This document shows, piece by piece, positions 12,664 to 23,429 of a stretch of DNA of 64,000 nt. Both the position numbers and the translations under genes were made by a program. The notes beneath the pieces are model-generated. The model saw only the letters and a list, made by a program, of their open reading frames with translations, did no database searches and was not told where the DNA came from. The number at the start of each line of letters is the position of its first letter. Within the stretch, counting starts at the first letter, position 1. Source of the stretch: Girardinichthys multiradiatus (Eukaryota; Chordata; Actinopteri; Cyprinodontiformes; Goodeidae); NCBI RefSeq assembly GCF_021462225.1, contig NC_061800.1:1054001-1118000 (forward strand), written 5' to 3'.

Positions 12664-13450
12664 GCAAATGGCCCCAAGCCACCCTTTGGACACCCTTGTA
12701 TTACAGTATCTCGATTGGATTTAAGTCCAGGCTTTGGCTAGGCCACTCCAAAACTTAATTTTGTTTTTTAGACATTCAGAGGTAGGCTTTGCTTCTGTGC
12801 TTTGGGTCATTTTCCTACGGCAGAACCGACGTGTCATTGAGTTTAAGGTTCTGTACTGATGGCTGGACATTCACTTGCAGGATTTTCTGTTAGAGAACAT
12901 AATGAAAACCATTACACTACCACCACCATGCTTGACTGTCAGTATAATGGTCTGTTTCTGAAATGCTGCATTAGTTTTATTTCAGATGTAACATGATACA
13001 CATCTAAAAGGTTAGACATTTGTCTCGTCAGTCCACAGAATATTCTTTCGATATTCTCATCAAGATGTTTTTTTGGTAGATGTGAGATGCGCCTTTGTGT
13101 TCTTTTGGGTCAACAGTATGTCTGGCTTTGGAACTCTCCCATGGATGTCATTTTGCCCAGTCTTTTTATTTTAATTAAAACCTGGAATACTGACTCTAAG
13201 ATGTTAGTCTGTGTTGTTTTTTAAACCTCCTGGTTCAATTGCCAATGTGCTCTTGGAGTAATTTTGGTTGACTGGCATATCCAGGGAAGGTTTACCGGCC
13301 CTACATGTCTTCTCCAGTTGTGGATAATGGCTCTCACTTTTGTTTGCTGGCGCCCCAAAGTCTTAGAAATTGCTTTGTAACAATTTCCAGATTGATAGTT
13401 GTCATTGACTTTGTTTTTCTACTCTTTTTGAGGTTTTTTAGATGGAGATC
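12664..13450 (-). mobile_element. Tc1-like transposon relic, left part
   Basis: The plus strand near 12710-12760 is the antisense of the Tc1 transposase C-terminal motif (WPSQSPDLNPIENLW-type), with the string GGATTTAAGTCCAGGCTTTG then GGCTAGGCCACTCCA. The following 650 bp continue, degraded, through antisense transposase sequence. The relic stops at 13450, where an LTR element inserted, and resumes at 18036. No frame is intact. Confidence 0.7.
13446..13450. repeat. Target-site duplication AGATC, left
   Basis: AGATC occurs immediately before the 5' LTR (13446-13450) and immediately after the 3' LTR (18031-18035). A 5-bp duplication is typical of Ty3/Gypsy and many retroviral integrations, and shows that the element at 13451-18030 inserted as a unit. 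Confidence 0.85.
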
Positions 13451-14382
13451 TGTCAGGGTGTGACATTTTTGGACTTTATTTGTGGCTTTGTGTTTGTTTA
13501 CCTTTTGCTTAGATGTTTCTATTTTGGTTTTAGTATCATGTTTATTAGTTATTTTGCTCTCTCTACCACCTCCTAGTGTTTTCCTTCTTAAGTTCCTCTA
13601 TGGTGGTTTTCTTATTACTTTTTATGGATTATTATTATTATCATTATTATAGTTCTTTGTCTTCCTTGGATTCTCTAGTTTTATTTCTATTTTAGTATGT
13701 TTGTGTTTATTTATGTTTTAGTATTTGTTCCTTTGCCCTCTTCTTGTTTACTAGTTTATTTTCTGTTTCCTTTCCAGTTAATTCAGTCAGTGTGGTTAGG
13801 TTTGTTTATTTTTGTATTCAGGTTCTCTTTATGGGTTCTTTGTTTGTTCTTAGGTTATTATTGTTCCTATGTTCCCTATAGTTTCTCTGTTTACTTTAGT
13901 TCATGATTATTCAAGTTTTCTTATTCCCCATTTCATTATTTATCTTTGTCTATAGGTTTGCTTGGTCTGTGTTTCTATTTATTGTTTATTAGTTACTTTG
14001 CCCATCCTCAGCCTTTGTATTGTTTCACTTGTTCCTTCTGCCTCCTTGTCACACCTGTTCCCTGTTTCTTTGATTACCTGCCCTTTGTTACCCCTCGGTA
14101 TATTAGTTGGTTTTGTGTCATTGTGTGTTGCTGGTTCCTTTCGTCACAACCACGTTCCCTACCATGACTATGCTTTGTTTATGCTTCGTTTTTGGAAAAT
14201 CATGCTACGTTTTTGCCATGAGAACCTGCAGTGCTTATGTAAGTTTTTGATCTTGTCTCTGGTTCGTTCCTGCAGTGTTTTTGTTACACTTTTGACTTTT
14301 GAAAATAAACTAAAGAATTACTAAGATCCGGCTGCCAAGCTCTTGTCTGCACTTTGGTCCACCCGAAAACCCCAACTTGACA
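13451..14382 (+). mobile_element. 5' LTR of the 13.4-18.0 kb element
   Basis: This T-rich LTR begins TGTCAGGG and ends CTTGACA, repeated at 17169-18030. Open frames inside it (such as 13697-13906 and 13962-14324) recur in the other LTR copy and are low-complexity T-rich translations, so they are not genes. An AATAAA signal is present near 14300. A stretch of about 70 bp around it is missing from the 3' copy. Confidence 0.85.
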
Positions 14383-14517
14383 GCAGGAACCAGCCACAAG
14401 GACCAAGCAGACAAAGCTAAAGACCTAAAAGAATGGGTCAAGCAGCAAGACGAGACGCTGCGGGCTTTGTATGGGAAGGAAGTGGAACTGTCTCCCTCGC
14501 CTTTGTTGCTGGAGGAG

Positions 14518-14996
14518 ATGGAGGAGTGCTTCGGTGAGACCGACTGGGCTGCTATGGATTATGTGCCAGATCAGAACCTTACTTCTCCAGCTCGTTCCTC
14601 TTCCAAGCAATGTCGCCCTTGCCGCAAGTGCTCCACCCCAGCTGCAGCAGCTCCGGCTGAGCCCAACGTGCCCACAGCGGCTTTGCCAGAGCCACCCACG
14701 CCTACAGTGGTTCATGCCGAGCCATCCCCATTGCCACCAGCCGCTGCAGAGTTTCCGGTGGGGTTCTCCTCCTGCCCAGGACGACGTCATCGTCGGAGGG
14801 CAGTCGCCACCGAGAAAGTTCTGGTGGGCTCCTCCAATTTATCTATGGAGGGTCCATCTGCCATGGCCTCCTCGCGGCTGTCTTCCCCGGAGTTCGTGGG
14901 CGGTTACCCAGCGGCCTCTGCATGTCTTCAGTTGTCGGTGCGGCCCCCAGTTCCTGCATGGGTTCAAGCTAGTCTGGAGGCTGTTGAGGTAAAATA
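14518..14996 (+). pseudogene. gag-like ORF of the non-autonomous LTR element, 5' part
   Basis: An open frame runs from inside the leader through 14996. The first ATG in frame is at about 14518, after a longer open region lacking ATG. The N-terminal part has E-E-M-E-E-C-F and D-W-A-A-M-D-Y segments. A Pro/Ala-rich stretch follows, then S-V-R-P-P-V-P-A-W-V-Q, which recurs in the inverted relative at about 26600. The frame ends within the nested solo LTR that begins at 14982. Without that insertion it would have run on towards 15590. I infer a structural gag role from its position. No zinc knuckle or known capsid motif is visible. Confidence 0.5.
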
Positions 14997-15578
14997 ATTC
15001 CACCAGATATAATAATAAAGCCTCAACACCCCAGTCCGGATGTCGTGAGAAAGAACAGATGAAGAGCAGGAAATTAAGATTAACACAAGTTTAATTTGGT
15101 AAATGATAAGTTCAATAATTCCCAATGCATATTGAATACGAAAGAATGATACAAAAAAGAAAGAGTTTAACCAAAGGGCCCTCTGGGAGAGACTCGGTCA
15201 GCAAAACGAGGCTCTTTCTTACAATAAATGTTAAAACCTCTTATACCTTTTGCTTCAAAGCTTACTGACTGACCCTCCCTTCCAAGAATTATTATGAAGT
15301 CTGTGTCGGCGCTGTAAATTAGCCAACCCCATGTGAGTACTTTATTATCCATACCATGCCCAACAGCCAACATTTATTGCTTTACTGCCCATACAGCCGG
15401 CATTTTACTGCTTACAGCTGCCGGGAACATCCTAACCTGAGATTAACCCTTTCTCCAACCTGAAGCCTGCTGTGACCTCTGACTTCTCCCACTCAGGCTC
15501 ACAATACATGTTATGTCAGTTTTGGTTACACATGCGAACTGAACTCATATATGAAACTAGTGATTTTAATCCTCAACA
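14982..15578 (-). mobile_element. Solo LTR nested in the LTR retrotransposon
   Basis: This 597-bp insertion has perfect 8-bp inverted ends, TGTTGAGG and CCTCAACA, and is flanked by AGGC on both sides (14978-14981 and 15579-15582). A 4-bp duplication and TG...CA ends are typical of gammaretrovirus-like ERVs. Minus orientation is favoured because that strand has a TATAAGAGG promoter-like motif near 15230-15245 and poly(A)-like signals downstream. No internal region remains, so LTR-LTR recombination removed the provirus. Confidence 0.8.
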
Positions 15579-15582
15579 AGGC

Positions 15583-16385
15583 TTTAAAAGGGAGTTAATG
15601 AAGTCACGTTGCTGCAAGTTTGTGCTTCATCTAAAGGATCATCCTGAAGACGTACATTTGGTGCACTCATTACTACAGGCCCAGTTTCTTTCTGAGGGAT
15701 GGCTAGACGCTCCAGCTCCTTTCTCCACTGGAGGTCCCTTCGACCCTCTTCTCGTTGCCATTAGGGCAGCTCTGAGCCCCAAGGAGCACGCAGCCAAGCT
15801 TCAGGACCCACAGCACACAGGTCAGTTTCAGGACCCACAGCCGGCCACCGCCGGGTCTACAGAGCCTCAGCCGGTCGTGGCCGGGTCTTCAGAGCCTCAG
15901 CCGGCCGCCGCCGGGTCTTCAGAGCCACAGCCGGCTGCCGCTGGATCTTCTGAACCTCGTCAAGTCCCGGAGGAGCCCGTGGGTGGGCTGCCTCCACTTC
16001 CTTGCCTAGTTCCGGAGGAGCCCGTGGGCGGGCTGCCTCCACGATCAGGTCCAGAGCACCTCTCTTGGTTTCCTCTGGAGGGGGGGTTATGGAACTCAAG
16101 CCTGACCCCAAGGCTGACCCCAAGCATGATCCCAAGCCTGACACACCACAGCCTGACCCCAAGGCTGACACATCACAGCCTGACTCCAAGCCTGACACAC
16201 CACAGCCTGACTCCAAGCCTGGCACACCACAGCCTGACTCCAAGCCTGACACACCACAGCCTGACTCCAAGCCTGACACACCACAGCCTGACTCCAAGCC
16301 TGACATACCACAGCTTGACTCAGGGCCTGACCACATTTCAGGCACTACTGACCGTGATCCTGGCAAGACTGACTTTTTGCCTGTG
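15583..16385 (+). pseudogene. Second ORF of the LTR element, proline-rich with tandem repeats
   Basis: Past the nested LTR the frame resumes with R-E-L-M-K-S and then a block L-x-E-G-W-L-D-A-P-A-P-F-S-x-G-G-P-F-D-P-L-L-V-A, which is also encoded by the inverted relative (26440-26500, minus). Repeats of EPQPAAAGSS (about 15840-15960) and two copies of EEPVGGLPP follow, then a run encoded by a 27-bp tandem repeat. The homologous block in two family members suggests a real element protein. I cannot name it. Length, composition and the lack of enzyme motifs suggest a structural or disordered protein. Confidence 0.5.
16134..16325 (+). repeat. 27-bp coding minisatellite
   Basis: About seven head-to-tail copies of a 27-bp unit (GCCTGACTCCAAGCCTGACA plus CACCACA) with few substitutions. 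Because 27 is a multiple of three, all three forward frames stay open through it, giving S-L-T-P-S-L-T-H-H or P-D-S-K-P-D-T-P-Q type repeats. Confidence 0.85.
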
Positions 16386-16639
16386 ATGCCAGACTCTCAG
16401 CCTGACTATGTGACGCCAGATACTCAGCGTGAATACGTGGCGCCAGACTGTACGACTGACTATACGCCTAACTATGTACCTGACCATGTGCCTGACTACA
16501 CTATGCCTGGGTCCAAGCCGGACGCCAGGTCCAAGTCTTCTAAGTTTCAGCCTGGGTCCAAATCGGACGCCAGGTCCAAGTCTTCTTGGCCTCACCACAA
16601 ACCTCTGAGGATCTCGCTTCGTGGGTCTACCTGGTTATG

Positions 16640-17045
16640 CCGCAGACCTCCTAGACACCAGCTGCTACGCCGCCGACCTCCTAGACACCACCTTCTTTGC
16701 CACAGGCCTCCGAAGAACTCATTTTGTGGGTTCCTCTGGCCACGTCGCCGGCCTCCTGAGCACCCGCAAGTTTGTCGCTTGCCTCCTAGACGCCTGGATC
16801 TTCACTGCAGGTCTCCAGATCATCAGCTGCTTCGCCACAGACCTCCAGAGCGTCAGCCTCTTCCCCGCTGGCTTCATCTCCGCCAGCCTTCAAGACGCCT
16901 GCTTCTTCGCCTCTGGCTCATCAGCTTCTTCACTGGCTTCTTTGCCATAGGCCTCCGGATCATCAGCCTCTTCGCTGGCTACTTCGCCGCCGGCCTCTGG
17001 ATCATCAGATCTTCAATGGCTACTTCGCCGCCGGCCTCCTGACCA
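16640..17045 (+). repeat. Diverged GC-rich tandem repeat in the LTR element
   Basis: Degenerate units of roughly 30 bp built on GCCGCCGACCTCCTAGACAC and later GCCTCCGGATCATCAGCCTC. The inverted relative carries related units at 25630-25945. Open frames across this interval exist in more than one frame, so the coding frame is uncertain. Confidence 0.65.
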
Positions 17046-17168
17046 TCAGCTCCTTCTTCGTCGGCCTTCTGGTCTTTGTTTTGTTTGGACTTTGTTATGC
17101 CCTTGTGGCTTGTTTTGAACTTTGTGTTCTCTAAAGGTCGTCTGGAATCCGACCTTGAGGGGGGGTTA

Positions 17169-18030
17169 TGTCAGGGTGTGACATTTTCGGATTTTGTTTG
17201 TGGCTTTGTGTTTGTTTACCTTTTGCTTAGATATTTCTATTTTGGTTTTTGTATCATGTTTATTAGTTCTTTTGCTCCCTCTACCGTCTCCTAGTGTTTT
17301 CCTTCTTAAGTTCTTTTATGGTGGTTTTCTTATTACTTTGTATGGATTATTATTATTATAGTTCTTTGTCTTCCTTGGATTCTCTAGTTTTATTTCTCTT
17401 TTAGTATCTTTGTGTTTATTTATGTTTTAGTATTTGTTCCTTTGCCCTCTTCTTGTTTACTAGTTTATTTTCTGTTTCCTTTCCAGTTAATTCAGTCAGT
17501 GTGGTTAGGTTTGTTTATTTTTGTATTCAGGTTCTCTATATGGGTTCTTTGTTTGTTCTTAGGTTGTTATTATTGTTCCTATGTTCCCTATAGTTTCTCT
17601 GTTTACTTTAAGTCATGATTATTCTACTTTTCTTATTCCTCATTTGATTATTTATCTTTGTCTATAGGTTTGCTTGGTCTGTGTTTCTATTTATTGTTTA
17701 TTAGTTACTTTGCCCATCCTCAGCCTTTGTATTGTTTCACTTGTTCCTTCTGCCTCCTTGTCACACCTGTTCCCTGTTTCTTTGATTACCTGCCCTTTGT
17801 TACCCCTCGGTATATTAGTTGGTTTTGTGTCATTGTGTGTTGCTGGTTCCTTTCATCACAACCACGTTCCCTACCATGACTATGCTTTGTTTATGCTTCG
17901 TTTTTGGAAAATCATGCTACGTTTTTGCCATGAGAACATGCAGTGCTTATGTAAGTTTTTGATCTTGTCTCCGGTTCGTTCCTGCAGTTCTTGTCTGCAC
18001 TTTAGTCCACCCCAAAACCCCATCTTGACA
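17169..18030 (+). mobile_element. 3' LTR of the 13.4-18.0 kb element
   Basis: This 862-bp copy of 13451-14382 starts TGTCAGGG just after a run of seven Gs (TTGAGGGGGGGTTA) that is probably the polypurine tract, and ends CTTGACA before AGATC. It lacks about 70 bp carrying the poly(A) region of the 5' copy, and has scattered substitutions. Confidence 0.85.
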
Positions 18031-18035
18031 AGATC

Positions 18036-18278
18036 TTTAAGTCTACTTCATGTCATCGTGTCATCGTGTTGTCAATTTAAATTATTTCTCATATCTGCAG
18101 GTCAGATAAAAATCAATCCTGGGACTGACTTATGAAGTTGAGCTCAGCACTCTTTAAAAATAGTATAATCATAGTTAATTCATAATTTGATTATCTAAAA
18201 TATTTATGTACAATAAAAAAGCAAAACAAGAAGAAATCTGTAAGGGGCAAACACTTTTACAGGACTGTAAAGTTTTAC
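18036..18278 (-). mobile_element. Tc1-like transposon relic, right part
   Basis: The sequence continues the Tc1 relic interrupted at 13450. It ends with a motif of the form GGGGCAAACACTTTTACAGG followed by ACTGTA, typical of the terminal repeats of fish Tc1-like elements. Removing the 4.6-kb LTR element rejoins both parts at AGATC. Confidence 0.6.
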
Positions 18279-18483
18279 ATTTAGATATGCTTACAAACTG
18301 TGCAATAGTTTTTAGTTAGTAATTTTCTATTTCTGGTTTTATAGTAACTGTATTTAGAAATTAGAATTCAAACAGCACACTGACTCTGCCCAGCAACTTC
18401 TTATTCCCCAGGGACTGAATTCCTCATTCAATATTGGACGCTTTATGAGTCTTTCTCATTAACATTTACTAAGTAAATGCAGA

Positions 18484-18732
18484 TTGCAAGGACATATCTC
18501 TAACTTCTCTGTCTTCACCTTCATGACTGATCCGACACATTTAGCCTCCCACTGGGAAGCCTTAAAGAATATTAAAATCATCAGATGTCAGTTTCAGCAC
18601 TTCCTCATAGAGAAAGGTTCATGGACATCACTACTTCCTCAGGCAGCTGGCAGGGCTGTTGATGTGTTCTTATGTTTTTATAATGGCAACCATAATATGC
18701 CAGCGGTATTGGAAACTTTGAAAAAGGTATGA
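18484..18732 (+). other. Open frame with a donor-like 3' end, unrecognised
   Basis: An 82-codon frame encodes a soluble-looking segment containing C-Q-F-Q-H-F-L-I-E-K-G-S-W and V-F-L-C-F-Y-N-G-N-H-N-M-P. It runs into AAAAAGGTATGATA, which fits a 5' splice site. A further frame at about 18820-18920 (K-K-Y-G-T-A-Q-H-N-H-Y-G-L-V-V-T-C) also ends near a GGTATC donor-like site. These could be decayed exons of a host or element gene. I do not recognise either peptide, and the start codon is unsupported. Confidence 0.25.
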
Positions 18733-18949
18733 TAATTGCCAAAATGCCTAAAATACAACAGTTTCTGTTCTTTACTTTTAATATTAGTGCTCAATGATTC
18801 ACAGTGTTTCCTGAGTTTTCCCTCAGTATTGATTCTGCACAGAAAAAAGTACGGAACTGCCCAGCACAATCATTATGGACTGGTTGTAACATGTAATGCA
18901 CCTAATGACCTAAACCAAGGTATCATTTTAGAATTTACACATCCATGAA

Positions 18950-20330
18950 GAGCCACAAAACTACAAGTTTCTGTTTAAGCAAATGTCTTTTCCACTGGCA
19001 GACAAACAAGGTGGTGAGTACATCCATGTGGAGGAGGGACCAGCATAACCAGAAGTTCTCCAGCTGCATAAAGCATGATACCAGAGGGGGCGATAATCTG
19101 CCCCCAAAGAACCAACCCCACTCAAAGCCTTGACCAGCTTCTTGGCAAAGACAAACTACTCGGATATAGCCCTGCAGAGTGTTGAAGGATTTAGAAGCAT
19201 ACCAATCCACAACACCAGAGGGCTTTTTCACAGCTTCTTTTGAAGCTGTTGTAAATTAATTTGCATTTTGAGCCTGCATCCCATAACGGACAACTGAGAG
19301 GTTGCACCCAAGCAGCCATTGGTACATATTATTAGATCAGTTCATTAAAATATACTCTGTGTACCCTGCTTGTAAACTTCTTCAGTAATTGGATGACTAT
19401 CATCACACACTAATTTCACAGAGAAAAACAGCAAAATAAACCAAGTCATTTGGAAACTTTTCATCAGAGCTTAAAGTTCTGAAACTCAGTAAATTCTGCC
19501 CTAGTTTCTACAATTGGCTATGTTTCTGTGCTGCTTTATTTACATATGTCTTTCAAAGGAAAACTTTTCTCTCATTTTATGTGACATATTTTAATGTTTA
19601 ACACCCAGTCACTTTCAACATGAAGTAGTTTCACCCAAAATGTCAGAATTTCCATGTAAACAGGAAAGTAAGACGGATGAATATGTAAAAATGGAATCTG
19701 TGTGTTGGTGCCAGGTTATTACAGACAGGAAATGTATTGCTACATATAAAGATAGCCATTATTTAACTAGTGCAGTAGATTGTTCAGTTTATCCAAGTAA
19801 GCAGCTGTGCTTAAACACTGACAATAATTATTTTTCACTTGGTAAATAAAAATAAACAAAATATTTAAGTTGTAATTTGAACAACAGAAGATTTAAAGCT
19901 ATTTAATTAGCAATGAGAGTAATACAGCAGATATTCTCAACATAATTGTGTTTTATTGTGACAATGATAACCGATCAAAACTGATAATGAAAAACCCTTA
20001 GCAAGCACATTGTCAGTATGTCCGTTATGTGAAGCGTGAAGACTACATTACATCAATGAGAGGGCCTTTAGCAGTCACTGCAAAACAAACAACAGCTCTC
20101 TGCGCATGCATGGTTCCAAAAAAGGAAGAAGTGACAGTGATTAACCAATGCTAAACCTGATAAATACAACTGATAGATGCTTTAAATAACAAGTATTACC
20201 TATCTCAATCATAAAAATATTGGATGTGACTGTTATACAGATCAGAGGCACAGTGTGCAGATTCCATGTGAGCAAAGACAAAAGGGGGGAAAAAATCTGA
20301 ATTAGATGTGCTTTAATTCTTTTTAATCCT
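18950..20330. other. Unassigned intergenic sequence
   Basis: No convincing gene. A minus frame at 18935-19231 is Trp/Cys-rich and unmatched, and the opposite strand there carries equally long open stretches. The rest is AT-rich with short frames only. Confidence 0.45.
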
Positions 20331-20339
20331 TATTAATTC

Positions 20340-21300
20340 ATAGATCAGAGATCTGATTGTTCCATATGTTCCTAACAGGGCACTTCGTTCCCAGACTGCA
20401 AGTTTACTGGTGGTTCCTAGAGTCTCCAGAAGTAGAATGGGAGGCAGATCCTTTAGTTATCAGGCTCCTCTCCCGTGGAACCAGCTCCCAGTTTTAGTCC
20501 GTGAGGCAGACACCCTGTCTACTTTTAAGGCTAGGCTTAAAACTTTCCATTTTGATAAAGCTTATAGTTAGAGTGGCTTAAGTTATCCTAAGCTCTGTAG
20601 TTATGCTGCTCCAGGCTAGGAATGCTGGAGGACATAATGAGCACTCTCACTCTCTCTGCTACATTCTCATACTTACCTCCATACTTATCTCTTTACATTA
20701 TTTGCTGTTATTTCAGCTTTTATCATTATGTTCTCTCTCTTTTCTCTTCCTAGAAGCTACGCCTTGTCTTTCAGTATTTAACCTTAGTTTTCTCCTGGAC
20801 ATAGCTACTGACTGAGCTTTTACTGTGACTAACTGTATGTGTTCTCTCTCATACTCTAAACTTGAAAATTGGCTCAGAGTTGATCTGTTTTTTCTTCCTA
20901 GATGAAACCACTAAAGGAGTTACATCCATTAACATTGACTTTTGCTTTCCATAGAAAGGACTCCTGGATCAGTGCTTCTTTGTTCTCTTTGTGTCTCGGC
21001 TCTGTTCTCTCAAACCCCCAGTCGGTTGTGGCAGATGGCCGCTCACACTGAGCCTGGTTCTGGTTCTGCTGGAGGTTTCTTCCTGTTAAAAGGGAGTTTT
21101 TCCTCTTCACTGTCTCTACATGCTCATCCAGGAGGAGGGAATGCTACAAATCACTGACTGGATGCAATCTGCTGGGTTTCGTTAGACAGAAAAATTTTGT
21201 AACCAATTTGAATAAATAACTGAATCTGACTGCACTGTTCAATGGTTAGGATTAATTGAAATGTATGTACCTGACTTGAAATCTGTATGATTCGATTGAA
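20340..21300 (+). mobile_element. L2-clade LINE 3' end
   Basis: The first 240 bp encode the C-terminus of the L2 ORF2 (R-S-Q-T-A-S-L-L-V-V-P-R-V-S-R-S-R-M-G-G type, then P-L-P-W-N-Q-L-P). The family's 3' UTR follows, which recurs inverted at 28165-29062. The copy is strongly 5'-truncated, as usual for LINE insertions made by target-primed reverse transcription. Confidence 0.8.
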
Positions 21301-21332
21301 TTGACTTAGCCAATTTTAAAGTTACCCACCTT

Positions 21333-21600
21333 TCACAGAATGCAACAGGAAACAACACTCTCTAATTATTCTTACCTCTGCCTTCTTCCCTCCCTGTTGG
21401 CTGGAGTAAGGGGGAGTTAGGTTTCGCTTAAACCGGCTCAGTTATGGTTGAGGTGCAAAAACACCCTTCATTTCTGCTACCTGTATGACCCCTTCTCTTC
21501 TTCAATGGTTATAATCAGTCTGACAGAAAGAGGTACCCCCAATCCTTGTGGTTCTTAGTATAAGAATGGCCACCAGTGGGCTCTAGTTGTACAAACATCA
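21333..21600 (+). repeat. Interspersed repeat shared with 29063-29280
   Basis: This segment, from near ACAACACTCTC through TGGCCACCAGTGGGCTCTAG, recurs in inverted orientation at 29063-29280. Both copies adjoin L2 3' sequence. No coding potential or terminal repeats are evident, so the class is unknown. It may be a MITE or a diverged L2-associated segment. Confidence 0.6.
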
Positions 21601-21639
21601 GTTTATTATTTTACTTAGTACCCCTACACATTGCCCATT

Positions 21640-21790
21640 CTAAAATGGCCAAACTCTAACACGAAGTGGTTTATTCTAAGCTCCCCAAAAACCCAGCACC
21701 ATTCCAAACCCTCGGTGAAGTGCCTTGAGATGACGTGTTGTGAATTGGCGCTATATAAATAAAACTGAATTGAATTGAAAATAACAGAAC
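21640..21790 (+). repeat. LINE/SINE-type tail with GAATT repeats
   Basis: The segment contains TGCCTTGAGATGACGTGTTG then TGAATTGGCGCTATATAAATAAA and short GAATT repeats. This is a very common teleost non-LTR element 3' end, shared by L2-type LINEs and their SINE partners. Confidence 0.6.
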
Positions 21791-21799
21791 ACAACAGAA

Positions 21800-22250
21800 C
21801 AAACAAATGTTACCAAAAAGGTCAGTATGTAAATGGCTGATAACACTGGAATTGGCAGAATGATAGAAGAGCAATGAGACTTCTGTGGATGTATGCTTTG
21901 TCACATCCTTCTGACTCTTCATGTAATCCCAGACATACTCGATTATGTTGAGATCAGGGCTCTGTGAGGGCCATACCATCACTTCCAATAATTCCTGTTC
22001 TTCTTTACCCAGAAGATAGTCCTTAATGTCCTAGACTGTATGTTTGGGTTCGCTCACTAAGCATTTTGTAAATTGATAAAAAATAAGCAATCATTAGCAG
22101 CAGCAGCGACCCACTATGGAAGAAGCGGTATACAAAATGACTGACTGGCCGAAACAATCATTGTTTCTATTTCTGAAAGCACTTTCTCTAGCATTTTTTC
22201 ACACCTGCCTAAAACATTTGCATGGCACTGTATATGTAAAGCATTTCCAA
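21800..22250 (-). mobile_element. Tc1/mariner transposon relic
   Basis: The minus strand around 21900-21988 encodes V-W-P-S-Q-S-P-D-L-N-I-I-E-Y-V-W-D, the conserved C-terminal DDE region of Tc1 transposases (the PDLNPIE motif with the third acidic residue). Upstream sequence to 22080 continues in the antisense sense. Near 22200-22235 there is a CCTAAAACATTTGCATGGCA terminus resembling Tc1-like inverted ends. A SINE tail fragment (22095-22140) interrupts it. No complete frame survives. Confidence 0.65.
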
Positions 22251-22259
22251 GGGTTAAAT

Positions 22260-23425
22260 CTGTATCAACACAGTCAATAGTAAGAGCAAACGTCTAATAA
22301 ATGTATCCTTTTGACAACCAACTCTGAAGAATATATTATAGTATTTTAATCTACAGTGTAATCTAAAGCATGAAATCATCACTTAAACGATGATTTGTCA
22401 ACACTGCTCACCCTGGATGTCCCCATGTCTTAGGAAAATACACCCTGCTGCAATTTCTTCTTTTCTTTCATCTTTTCTTTTTAAGGATGCAGAACAGACA
22501 GTCAGTGAAAAGGCTGGTTGGTATAAGTACAATAAAGGGAATGTAATTTTATTTCTATTGCATGAAGTTGCAATTTTGTAACAATTTAGCCCATGTTGTT
22601 TAGAGGATTTCGGATCCTTTGCAGTTACTATCTCAAAATTAAAGTACTGTGAGTGATCAAAGTTGTTAATTTTTCATGAAAACATTCATGAAAAATGAAT
22701 GTAGTCTGGACACATGTGACTACAGGGTACATATCTTATAGCAGATGATGGTCTCTGTGGAAAAGTGTCCATTCATCCCTGACTGACACAACAATGCAAT
22801 ATGTGGCTTATCAGAGCTGACTCCAAGTGACAACTCTGTGAGGGTCCTACAGCTGTCTTTTATGTAAAGAAATGGCCATCAGCTGTGATAGTGGAGCTGG
22901 AATCCTGAAGAAACTCAAGAGCCGTTGACCTTTAAAGCTGCCAAACTTTGCAGAACAGATGAACTGTTGTTCATCTGTTCAGTCGACATTTTACTCCAAT
23001 CAGATGTTTGGGTGTCCCTTCATCTCTACAGGAATAGAAACACCTCTTTACTTTAAAGATACAAACAGTATGTGTATGTCATTAGAGCTGTTAAAGAAAA
23101 ACCTGTCCTGCTTTTCATAATATTTAATATTATACAGCAATTTCAGTAGCTTCCTATTCAGTCTCTAAAGATCCACTGACTTTAAATGTGGTATAAACTA
23201 TACAAATGGGCTCAAGGTTACATTAGTAGCACTAACAGGACCAAGCTGTGTTTGCACTGGACCTGATACCAATCTGGTTTAGGTAATTTTGAAGCAACAT
23301 GGGTGAAATACTGAGACAAAACAGGTTCCCTTATCGATCTTTCACAAGTAAAACCCTTGTTTTTGCTCACCCAGGTATTATCAGACATTCGGTCAACAAC
23401 AGGTATTTTTTCTGTTGTTGTCTAT
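22260..23425. other. Unassigned intergenic sequence
   Basis: No gene or classifiable repeat is apparent. The only open frame of note (22390-22581, +) has no recognisable motif. Confidence 0.45.
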
Positions 23426-23429
23426 AGTA

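Larger units (their letters stand above)
13451..18030 (+). mobile_element. Non-autonomous LTR retrotransposon, both ends preserved
   Basis: A 4.6-kb element runs from TGTCAGGG to CTTGACA, flanked by AGATC repeats. It has a 932-bp 5' LTR, a gag-like 5' ORF, a proline-rich and repetitive middle part, a purine-rich tract near 17157-17168 and an 862-bp 3' LTR. I find no protease, reverse transcriptase, RNase H or integrase, so it must depend on another element's enzymes. A solo LTR of a different family sits inside it at 14982-15578. A second family member lies inverted at 25630-27725. Confidence 0.8.

Noticed and set aside
13946..14324. Hydrophobic ORFs in the LTR, and their copies at 17658-18135
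   Set aside because: They are low-complexity T-rich translations inside both LTRs of one element, not genes.
16096..16366. Minus-strand ORFs with C-G-V-S-G-L-E-S-G type repeats
   Set aside because: They are antisense readings of the 27-bp tandem repeat; the unit length keeps every frame open.
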